Assembly (NCBI GenBank): GCA_011503125.2
Contig: WWBZ02000062.1
Coordinates: forward strand, 2,418,001-2,482,000
From: Botryosphaeria dothidea
Lineage: Eukaryota; Ascomycota; Dothideomycetes; Botryosphaeriales; Botryosphaeriaceae
Direction: 5' to 3'
Length of the DNA stretch: 64,000 bases
Numbering within the stretch: position 1 is the stretch's first letter; each line of letters starts with the position of its first letter. A program made the position numbers and the translations under genes. The notes under the pieces were generated by a model that was not told the DNA's origin, searched no databases, and saw only the letters and a list, made by a program, of their open reading frames with translations. Shown here one piece after another: positions 12,870-21,227 of the stretch.

Positions 12870-13101
12870 TATAAGGTAGCAAAGCCGAAATAATAGTATT
12901 ACTTTTAACTAAAAATCTATATATAAGAAGAAAGAAAAGAGAGTCTAGAAAGAGAGGGCGAAGGGTAAATATACCTAGTCGCTTAGCGCTAGGCCCGTAC
13001 CTTAGTACCTAACCGAGTTATTCTTAGTAAAGCTAGAGCCTCTAGTTACTATTAAGTATCTACCTAGTTACTTAGGGTAGTAGCGCTTAAAGGGCCTAAT
13101 A
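12870..13101 (-). repeat. 5' long terminal repeat of the nested element
   Basis: This is the second copy of the 232-bp repeat. It differs from the left LTR by only a handful of transitions, so most RIP changes are shared or few transitions arose afterwards. GTAAT follows directly at 13102-13106. The adjoining internal sequence (12747-12847) holds short imperfect repeats (TTCTAGTTATAGGTTAT twice, GGTTATCGAGTTTAGGTTC twice). Confidence 0.9.
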
Positions 13102-16100
13102 GTAATCGGCCTAAATAACTTAGCTTTAGTATAGTCGTTCCTCTATAGTTTTCTAAGGACTACGGTAATAGAGCTTTTAAACTACCTAGGGTAGTATCTA
13201 AGTACGAGGTATTTTTAGAAGAGCCTAGTAAGGGGTCCCCTTAGTATCTTAGCGTATTACTTTAGAAACCTATTAGTAATCTTATCTAGGCCTAGTACCT
13301 TATCTAGAAAAAGCTTCTTAATAGTATAGAGGACCTACTCTTTAGTAAGGTCTTAGGAAATCTCTACTAGTATTAGATATATATACCTATCTAGATCTAA
13401 GAGGTCGGTAGCCCTAGGAGGTAGAAAGAATTAGTTAGTAAAGATTTCTACCTTAGACTAGTTATCGTAATATAGTTATTTATCTACTTTCTAGAGAGAT
13501 AGAAACTAAGATAGAGCTAGAGGTTCTAGTACTCTTATTCTTACTTACTTTAAGAGCTTCTAGAGTATAGATAGGTCCGAAGTAATCTTAGCTACTATTC
13601 TACGCTATACTTTTATTCTATCTCTTCTAATCTACCTCTTCTTACTATTAGTAATAGTTTAGTATACTATCTAGTTCTCCTCTCTCTTTATAGCCGTCTA
13701 CTTTCTTCTAGCTACTCTAGCCTAGTATACTAGGTCCGAATACTCCTTTATCTATTATATAGAGGCTTAGAGCGAGGGTCTCGCTATTAGAATAGTCTTC
13801 TAGATTATTCTTTAGATAGCCTTCTAGAGTAGTATAGTAAAGTAATTTAAGTCTACTTTAGTATTAAGAGAGGCTACTTTAAGATATTCGAGCTTTAATT
13901 AGAGTATATTATTAGTTCTCTTCTAGTCTACTTTCTTCTATTAAAGCCTTAGAAGGCGTAGTTCTACGAAGGTAGGAGAAAAATTAAGTATAGTAAGAAT
14001 AGGTAGGTAGTTAGAGGATAATTTAAGCTTCTAGCTAACTCTATAGCTAAGAATTCTCTCCTCTAGCTACCGTAATATAAAGATAAAATCTAAAGTACTC
14101 TCGCTACTACTATCTTATCTAGTAATAGTATTTCTTAGAAGGGCTAGGTTAAGATTAGCTACGGTAGCTATCTTAATTAGGTTATCCGCTAGGATATAGT
14201 ATATTAGAGAGGTTATATCTCTCTAGATAGGATAGTAGAGGTTAAAGTCCTCTAAGAGAATATACTTCCTTAGTTTTCTAAGAACTTTCGGTAGAAGAGA
14301 TAGGGTTTCTAGCGCTATACTAGTATAAGAGGCTAGCGGGGAATTATAGTAGTTATAGATATAGATTATATATATTCTAGTAATAAGGGATAGTATAATA
14401 AGATCTAGTAAATAGACTATTACTTACTAAGAGTCGGGGCTAATAGCCTTACTTATAAAGAAGTAAGTTCTTACTACTTCTTCTTAGGGAAAAACTATAT
14501 AGTAGATAGAATATCTTACTATTATCTTAACCCTTAGATTCCTCTAAGGTTCCTAGATAGCTAGGATATAGTAGATCTTTAGGTCTACTTCCTTAAAGAG
14601 CGGGAGTATTACTCTATCCTTACTCTTATAGACGTTATACTATATAATAGAGAGAGAGCCTATATCTAATATTAACTTCCTTCTATTTCTAGGTCTAGCT
14701 ACGAGAGGGCTAGTAGTATAGGCTATAAGAAGAGAGTTCCCGCGGGCTCCTCTAAGGCGTGTTATAAGCTATTAAGTTTAGTAAACTTTATTTAGTTAGG
14801 AGGCGGGGGGCGGCTTAAGTCTCTTAGCCTACCTAGTTTCCTCTTAACTAGCTCCTTCTTCTTAATTCTCTTTCTTAGTCTAACGGTTAACTAGTTAGTT
14901 TAAGGCTATATTTTAATTATTAAGAGTTCTTCCTAGTACCTTTCTAGTACTACTAGGCGGGCCTAGGCGGCCTTAGTATAGTAGGCTCTACGTACTAGAT
15001 AGGAGTTACTCTAGGCTATATACCTTTAAGAGTAGTTTACGTATTATATACTTTTCTTAGAGTAGTCCCTAGTATTATATATCTTACTATACTATCCGTA
15101 CTTTTCCTCCTTTTTATAATAGTTAGTAATATATCCGTAGGCCTAGTACTTAAAATACTAGGTTACTATAAAGGCTACGTTATAGTACTACGCTATATAG
15201 ATAGTAAAGTTAATAATAAGCCCCTTATTAATAATCTAGTTAGCGGTTTCGGGGTTTATAGTACTAAGAATAATAGCTAAGTAAGTTTTTCCCTCTAGAA
15301 GCTTCCTCTTTAGCTAGGCTAGCTTACTAATACGTAGTCCTAGGTATAGAGATAGGTTCTACTCCTAGATAGTTTAGATAGCTTAGGGGTCTATAGTATC
15401 GATTTCTTCTCGAGGGACGTTATATACTAGTACTAAGTATAGCTACTAGTTAGGCCTAACTTCTTTTCCTAGTTCTATAGTCTATTTCTAGTCCTAGAGA
15501 AGGGCTATTCTAGTTACTTTATCCGGTATAAAGATCCTAACGTCTCTACTAGGGAGCTTCTTAGTAGTAAGTACTTTCTTATACGCCTAGCTTTTTCCTA
15601 CCTAGATCTTTCTAATAATTACCTTATTTAAGAGCTTAGCTATTTCTTATCTATTTACTATCTCTAGAAAGTAGAGGGTAAGTTTAGTAGTAGCTAGGGG
15701 GGTAGGAGGCTTCGAGGCTACTTAGGCTATAATTTATATCTAGCTACGAGTATTAAGTATAGATATAGAGATAGCCTAGATACGGTTAACTATCTTTTAG
15801 ATCTATTAGACCTCTTTAAGAATATTCTTAAGGCCTAGCTCCTTAGTAGCTGCCTCCTAGTAGATAGTAATATAATCCTAAAAGATTATCTTAGTAATAT
15901 CGAGAAAATTTTTTACCTAGCTAGAGAGGACTAAAGAGAGGCTAGTAGATGTTTATAGGGCTTAGAGGAGGGTATCTACTATTTTTAAGGCTCTCTTAAC
16001 GTATTCTACGCTATACTAGGTACTCTACGGTTTCTTAGGGGTATATTAGGGCTAGGTAGAGGTAGTTACTAGGGGAGGCTGTTCGCCTCTTCCTATATCC

Positions 16101-16230
16101 TCTATATTAACTACTTCGCGGCTATAGTTATCTTAAGTACTATTTTAGGACTCGCGAAGCCTAGGAGAGTCCCTAGGGCTCTCTTCCGGCGCCGTAGCTT
16201 AGAGTCGATTTTTTAGTATAGTTATGTTTT
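13102..16230 (-). mobile_element. LINE copy A, 5' half (ORF1 and endonuclease region)
   Basis: This is the upstream half of the LINE on the minus strand. The 5' end is near 16226, where three copies of the head diverge in flanking sequence. ORF1 relic lies at about 14800-16050. Near 15150-15000 it has a series of CCHC-type knuckles, in which several Cys and His codons are now Tyr, and it ends in a basic segment. The second ORF begins below about 14780. Near 14235-14265 it contains ILLEDFNLYYP, which corresponds to the conserved GDFN motif of the LINE endonuclease with Gly changed to Glu. Together with 4692-6719 the LINE is about 5.15 kb, full length for this type. Its reading frames are destroyed by stops. 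The first half of its RT joins the other half precisely across the GTAAT-flanked insertion. Confidence 0.82.
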
Positions 16231-17063
16231 CCAATGTAAATTACTATATATATAGTCTTCCTATTCGTTAACTTAGAGATATACTTACTTCTAGTTAGTC
16301 TATTTATCGGCGTTCTACTTCCTTCGCTAGTAGACTTTATCCTTTCGAACTTAATATCTAAAGGTTAGTCGATTAAGCTTCTTATCCGGAATCTACTAGA
16401 GTATACGATACTAGATCGTTACCGTACTATACTAGTAGAGAATTCGTGCTAGCTCCCGGAGGGAGTCGTAGTCTACTTACTCGCGTGCTAAGGTTTCTTA
16501 GTAGTAGCGTTCGACGAGTGTCGTTTCTTTAGTTACTGGAAGTTCGTACTTCTTTCCGTCTTACTTAATCCGGGTTTCCTAGAGTATATTTTAGCGCCAT
16601 CCCTAGATAACCGTAAGTACGGTGCTTCTCTAGTATAGAATCTAGATTATTTAGCTAAGATTACCCTATTCGTCCCGTAGATAGTTACTAATATCGTATC
16701 TTTTAGCGAGAACTTCTAGCGAGATAAGGGTGTCTAGCTTATTCGATAGTATAGGTACATCGTCTAACTGCGTTTTACTAGTACTCTCGTATAGTTCTTC
16801 TATTTCGCTGTTAATAAATTCGTCGTCTAGAGGGAAACTATCGATAATATCGTCGGTTTCGATAACTTCTTCGTTCCTAGTTATTATACCGAACTATCGA
16901 GGTTCGTGGGGGTACTATCCTAAGATATCTTTGCTAGTTTAATGCGTCTAGCAGCCGTTATCGTAGCAGGCTATCTAGTAGGGCGTATCGTAGTTATCTT
17001 AGCGAGATATAACCGACGCTTTACGCTAAGCGCTCGAAGTCTACTTATTATCCTTCTTACTAC

Positions 17064-17584
17064 ACCCTAGTCCTGCCTGTCCATGCGGCTAGCATAGACA
17101 AACCCCAAAGCATATCCTCCTCTTCTGCCCCCACTTCCAACAGGGCAGGGCACAGATGCTCCAAAGGGCAGGGACCACGGACTACTACTCCCTCCTCTTA
17201 ACAAAGAAGGGGATCAAAGCAGTAATAGACTGGTTCTTACGCCTAGGGCTGCTCAAGCAATTCAGCCTGGCAAGGAAACTAATATAGGAAGATAACCAGG
17301 AAGAGGAACTAGGAGGACAACCAGGACCACCAGGACCACTAGGACCCGGACAACTACGAGGATAAGGACTAAAGAGATAGGTCTAGCAGGTGAATGTAGG
17401 GCTGCCACAGCAGCCGCTACTAGTAAGAAGGAAAAACAAGAACTAGTATAGGATAGCATGCCCAGAGAGAGAGGAGGGGTTTTTGCCAGGCGAAAAGGTT
17501 TTCCCCCTCGTGTAAAATAACTACAGATAGCCAGCCCCGCATGGACCCGTAAGGGAGCTATATCGGGAAGAAATAAATTTATCT
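17064..17584 (+). mobile_element. young 5'-truncated LINE insertion (copy D)
   Basis: This fragment is the same LINE family as copy A, in the opposite orientation, and keeps normal CpA/TpG. It encodes the last ~75 codons of the LINE polyprotein: CPCG, a single in-frame TAG at 17090-17092, then QTPKHILLFCPHFQQG, the C-terminal Cys/His knuckle of LINE ORF2. It ends at a TAG at 17285-17287, followed by about 300 bp of 3' untranslated sequence ending in AAATAAATTTATCT. The 14-bp sequence ATCCTTCTTACTAC occurs on both sides (17050-17063 and 17585-17598), the target duplication of target-primed reverse transcription. It sits inside the RIP-mutated interior of the truncated LTR element. Confidence 0.88.
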
Positions 17585-17598
17585 ATCCTTCTTACTAC

Positions 17599-18574
17599 GA
17601 GGGTTCTACGGATACTTAGGAGAGAAGTATTTATTACTACCGCAGGTAATATAGAGTCGATCCTTATAGCGCTATTTCTGCTTATTCGTTTAGTTCGGGT
17701 TAGGTCCCTTAGGCTTCTTATTATTATAACTATTATTACCCTTCTTAGAATCCTATTTATTAGCCGCGTCGAGGGCTATAGCGTCTCCGCCTTCGAGGGT
17801 TATTCTTTTACGGCGTAGCTTCGAGGTATTAGATTATCGAGAACCTATCTTCTATTCGTATATACGACCGTCGATCTAAGACGTAAGGTCTACTATCTTC
17901 TAAAAGGTAGGTAGATATTCGTAAGTAATTATATTCTTCTTAACTTCGTCCTTTAGGCCCTTATAGAAGAGGTCGCGGAAAGTCTCGTCTAACTATTTAA
18001 GATAGGCTATAAGTTACTAAAACTTAGTTGCGTAGATAGCTATAGATCCTATCTATCTAACGGTTATAATATCGTTAGAGGCTTTACGGACTTCGTCCCG
18101 ATCGTTAAAAGTAGCCCTAAGGTTATCTGCGAATCCCGTATAGGTGTCGAAGATTTCCTTAGTCTTTGCCCGTCTCTTCTCGAGAGAGTATTCGTTAGAT
18201 AGGTGGTCGCGAAGGTATAGTTCTATCCATGCCTCTGCCGTTCCTCTAAGATAGGTTAATACGAAGAGCACTTCCTCGGCGTCGTTATCGAATTATACTT
18301 AGTTAAACTGGAGGTAGCGTTACATCTGGAGTAGGAAGGATTAGAGCTTCTTCCTATCCCTATCGAACTTCTCGGGTGCCGCTACTTTAACCTTAGTAGC
18401 GCTCCGTTTTATCCGGTGCGCCAGCAGGCGCTCGATCTGGGCTTTTTGTTCCTGAATAAGTGCCCAGAGTTCTTCTCGAGTAGGCTCTGTTTGCTGCGCG
18501 GGCGGAGCACGCCCCTAAGCACCCTCAGCGCGACCCTCCATTGGGTCGACGTCCATCTGAGATCCTGGTGCCAT
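17599..18574 (-). pseudogene. retrotransposon gag relic
   Basis: Translation from the ATG at 18574 gives MAPGSQMDVDPMEG, then an in-frame TAG (fits CAG to TAG), then a helical segment TREELWALIQEQKAQIERLL. Further down the same frame is a gag core, VLFVLTYLRGTAEAWIELYL, within an open stretch at 18053-18271. This is the LTR-retrotransposon capsid pattern (LxGxAxxW). Additional stops occur between and after these blocks. Gag would form the virus-like particle of the element. Here it cannot be translated as one protein, and the frame is split further by the LINE insertion on its downstream side. Confidence 0.75.
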
Positions 18575-18812
18575 CGTATGCTTTCCCTAAACGCGTTAGG
18601 CGGGGTGATACTTAACCTGATGAACTCGTTTTTGAAAGGTCCCTCTCCTTGCAAGGATGGTGGTCAAAGTGTAACGAGCGGGCCTCTGCCTCTAAGGATC
18701 CAAACACCAAAGAGGGAGAAAACCTGTCGAGGGTTTTCCTTGAGTGGGTACAAGAAGAGGTACGTGAGGGACGAGTAGACGACTGAAGACTGAGCACTGC
18801 GTGCGAAGGCCT

Positions 18813-19160
18813 TGTTACCAATAGAGTCCAAATTCTATTGTGAAGTTCTATTGCTAAAGTTGACCACGAAGGTTAAAACTATCTAAGGAGTGTGGTTTAT
18901 ATATACGTAGGAGAGTATCTATAATCTATGTGCTCAATAGGCGGGTTGCGCTCAATGGCGCGTAGTCTTCTGAGCGAGCTGTTGTGACTAAGCAGGATGG
19001 CTCAGTAGGTGGGGCCCGCTCAGGCAGTCTTGGCAATCTGAGCGGGTGGGTCTAGTTGAGCGCGAGGTCACGTGACCTCGGATCTTTATGACCCCGACTT
19101 CTGTTGTTCCGGCGGGGCTGATCCCTAACTTCCTCAACCTGTGGAGGCTGCGCCGTAACA
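18813..19160 (-). repeat. solo-type 5' LTR of the truncated element
   Basis: This 348-bp repeat starts TGTTAC and ends GTAACA on either strand, a perfect 6-bp terminal inverted repeat with TG...CA ends. A TATA-like stretch (minus strand, 18896-18905) sits upstream of the gag leader. It is GC-richer than the element body and not CpA-depleted. Its partner LTR is not in the window. On its right it abuts a LINE head fragment directly. Confidence 0.8.
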
Positions 19161-19300
19161 TTATCTATCTATCTATATTAACTACTACGCGGCTATAGTT
19201 ATTTTAAATACTATTTTAAGACTTACGAAGCCTAGAAGAGTTTCTAGAATTCTCTTTTAGCGCCGTAGCTTAGAGTTGATTTTTTAGTATAGTTATATTT
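19161..19300 (-). mobile_element. LINE 5'-end fragment (copy C)
   Basis: About 140 bp match the LINE head at 16100-16230 in the same orientation. They share CGCGGCTATAGTTAT, GCGCCGTAGCTTAGAG and GATTTTTTAGTATAGTTAT. It is RIP-mutated (for example GAGTC became GAGTT). The LTR at 18813-19160 adjoins it at a TATC-repeat stretch, so the LTR element may have inserted into this LINE copy. Confidence 0.7.
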
Positions 19301-19911
19301 TTAAAAAATATATATAGGTTTTTACTTCCGGCCTACCGTAATATGCCTAGGTTTCTTACTTCCGGCCTACCGTAACGTGCCCGGATATTACGGTTTGAAC
19401 CCTGAGGGTGCCTTGGATGGATCCTGCGGCGAGATCTTGGGTCGAGAGGACCCTGAAGCTCAACAAGAAAACTCTGCAACTCGTTACCAGTAAAAGGAAC
19501 TCTAGAGAGATATATAAGCAGCGCTATCTTGCTTAAAACCTTGCTTCCTTTTCTCTTTAGCTTAGTCTTCTCGTAGATAGTAATGCCACTGCATTTCCGC
19601 GAGTGCACCGGATGCAAGCCATCACACCGGATTCCTCGCTTCCGGCCTACCGTACACGTAAGCCCTCGCCAACTATACCGTACCTCCCGGGCCGAGACTC
19701 TCTTAGATGACATTAGTTGTAAGCAAGAGCTCTCTACAACCCTTTCAACAATCGGAAGTGCCCCGCAGCTAACAAACTATGTATTACCTATAGTCTATCG
19801 CCGATGGAGGGGTTGCTCGACATCGAGATATATAAAGAGCATAAGTCACATCCCGTTCCCAACGTAATTCCCCCTCTCTAAACACCAACGAAGGAAAAGG
19901 GAAAAAGAGCC
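19301..19911. repeat. gap with three copies of a 16-bp motif
   Basis: CTTCCGGCCTACCGTA occurs at 19325-19340, 19359-19374 and 19639-19654, all on the plus strand. The two close copies are 34 bp apart. The stretch is moderately GC-rich, unlike the RIP block, and contains no convincing coding frame. The last 50 bp before the next gene are purine-rich leader sequence. The repeats may be remains of a further small element or binding sites. Confidence 0.55.
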
Positions 19912-20951
19912 ATGGCGACATCATCTCAAGACACCTTTACCGTCGGCATCGCCGGCCTCAGCGGAAAAATTCGCGCGCCTTATAACCTCCCACCTCCTCT
20001 CGCGCCCGCACGTCCACATCCGGGGCCTGGTCCGCTCCGCCAAAAAGCTTCCCTCGTCCCTCTCTACCTCCCCGCGCGTTACCGTTATCGAAGGTGACGC
20101 CTTTGACGCCACGTCGGCCCAATCGCTCGTGCGCGGCTGCGACGTGGTCATCTGCTCGTACCTGGGCGCCGACGCGCTAATGATAGACGGGCAAAAGCTG
20201 CTGATCGACGCGTGCGCGGCGGAGGGGGTGCCGCGCTACCTGGCCAGCGACTTCACGCTCGACTTCACGAAGCTGCAGAAAGGGCAGCTGTTCCCCAAAG
20301 ACCCGATGATCGAGGTCAAGGAGTACCTGGACGCCAAGAAGGAAGTGCAAGGGGTGCACGTGCTGATCGCGGCCTTCACCGACACCTTCTTCAGCGCGTA
20401 CTTCCAGGTGTGGGATGGGAAGGAGCGGAAGCTGAGGATGTGGGGCAAGCCGGAGTGCGTGTGGGAGTCCACGAGCTACATGAATGCGGCCGAGTACACG
20501 GCCGCTGTGGCGCTGGATCCGAAGGCGGTCGGGGTGCAGAGATGTGAGTTATCTTACGTTGCGCTGCAGTTCTACAAGGAGAACGGCTGAATTGCTGATA
20601 CTTGATTGCCCGTCCACAGTCCGCGGTGATCGGAAGAACATCCACCAGATCGCTGATGTCATAAACACGGTCTATGGGTTCAAGCCGGAGGTGGAGACCC
20701 TTGGCTCTCTTGACGAGCTGTACAAGCGTATGCACGCACTCAGAAAGGAATACCCCGATGAGACGTTCAAGTAAGTGACCATGTTCTATCAATATCACCT
20801 CATCAACGGCCAGTCCTATGTCGGAGAAGACGATAAGCTGGACAATGATAAGTACCCAGAGATCAAAGCCGAGACGGTCGAGGACTTCTTGAGAAGGCAG
20901 CCGTTGGAGAAGCTTCCTGACGCTATGGCAATCGCCGGAGATTCAGAATAG
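19912..20951 (+). pseudogene. NmrA-like / isoflavone reductase-like gene, disrupted
   Basis: Exons 19912-20543 and 20620-20951 are separated by a GT-AG intron. The start reads TVGIAGLSGK, a Rossmann nucleotide-binding N-terminus. A run of five A (19965-19969) shifts the frame by one base; the family-like reading continues in the next frame (VTVIEGDAFDATSAQSLV, CDVVICSYLGADAL, FTDTFFSAYFQVW). In exon 2 an in-frame TAA at 20772-20774 precedes clearly continuing coding sequence (MFYQYHLINGQSYVGEDD, then a C-terminus ending at TAG 20949-20951). Intact relatives are about 310-residue NAD(P)-binding reductase-like or redox-sensing proteins. Two separate lesions argue for a pseudogene rather than a single base error. 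An intact relative lies at 31515-32766. Confidence 0.8.
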
Positions 20952-21227
20952 CCGGAGCAGAGGAACAAATAGCTCGCCGAGGGAGATTGCATACCTTTCT
21001 CGATGGAGGAACAGCAATCTGGATAAACCTTTACCTACAGCCTGCTGAAAAAGTTGTATTCCACTTCACATGTTCTGGAGTCCAGCTATCTTGTCTTTGC
21101 AATACCAAGATCTTTTCTACCATTCCACTTCACATTTCCCTTGCTCTGACATAGCTGAAGAATGGTCGTACCGGATGGTTCAATGCTCACAGAAAGAGAA
21201 CATGTTCTGCAACCGAGTCAGAAGTCT
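20952..21227. other. convergent 3' flanks
   Basis: This short spacer lies between the convergent NmrA-like and DUF4246 pseudogenes. It contains two copies of a short CATTCCACTTCACAT-like sequence (near 21057 and 21119) and no gene. Confidence 0.35.

Larger units (their letters stand above)
6720..13101 (-). mobile_element. complete but RIP-inactivated Ty3/gypsy-type LTR retrotransposon
   Basis: A 6.38-kb element bounded by two 232-bp direct repeats and flanked on both sides by GTAAT (6715-6719 and 13102-13106), a 5-bp target-site duplication. Orientation is minus: next to the left LTR the minus strand ends in a purine run (GAGAAGGGGGGGG) that fits a polypurine tract. On the minus strand, a CCHC-like gag knuckle relic lies near 11000-11060. 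The reverse-transcriptase box reads YLDNILIYSK at 9585-9610, with the second Asp mutated to Asn. It is followed by KCEFNIRLVKYLGLIIS, typical of gypsy RT. The integrase core appears at about 7690-7930 (SDRGSAIDS, then YP-stop-TNG-stop-SE) and its zinc-binding region near 8100-8230. This pol order (RT before integrase) is that of Ty3/gypsy. Stops and lost CpA/TpG throughout show RIP. Confidence 0.9.
16231..19160 (-). mobile_element. truncated LTR retrotransposon with LTR and gag relic
   Basis: One long terminal repeat (18813-19160) is followed on the minus strand by an untranslated leader, a gag relic (ATG at 18574) and RIP-mutated internal sequence down to about 16231, where the LINE begins. 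The reverse transcriptase, integrase and second LTR are missing. The LTR, leader and first gag codons (18420-19160) are GC-rich and keep CpA/TpG, while sequence below about 18420 is depleted of them. A 521-bp LINE fragment interrupts it at 17064-17584. Its LTR differs from that of the nested element, so it is a different family. Confidence 0.75.

Noticed and set aside
4156..16230. Terminal inverted repeats of a giant DNA transposon
   Set aside because: The inverted similarity at both ends is explained by two LINE heads in opposite orientation; no transposase was seen and the interior is LINE plus LTR element.
16730..16942. 70-codon open frame in the AT-rich block
   Set aside because: It runs against the orientation of the surrounding element and has the Ser/Ile/Tyr bias of RIP-mutated DNA; no motif.
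19390..19412. tRNA-like T-arm sequence GGTTTGAACCC
   Set aside because: No matching acceptor, D or anticodon stems could be built around it.
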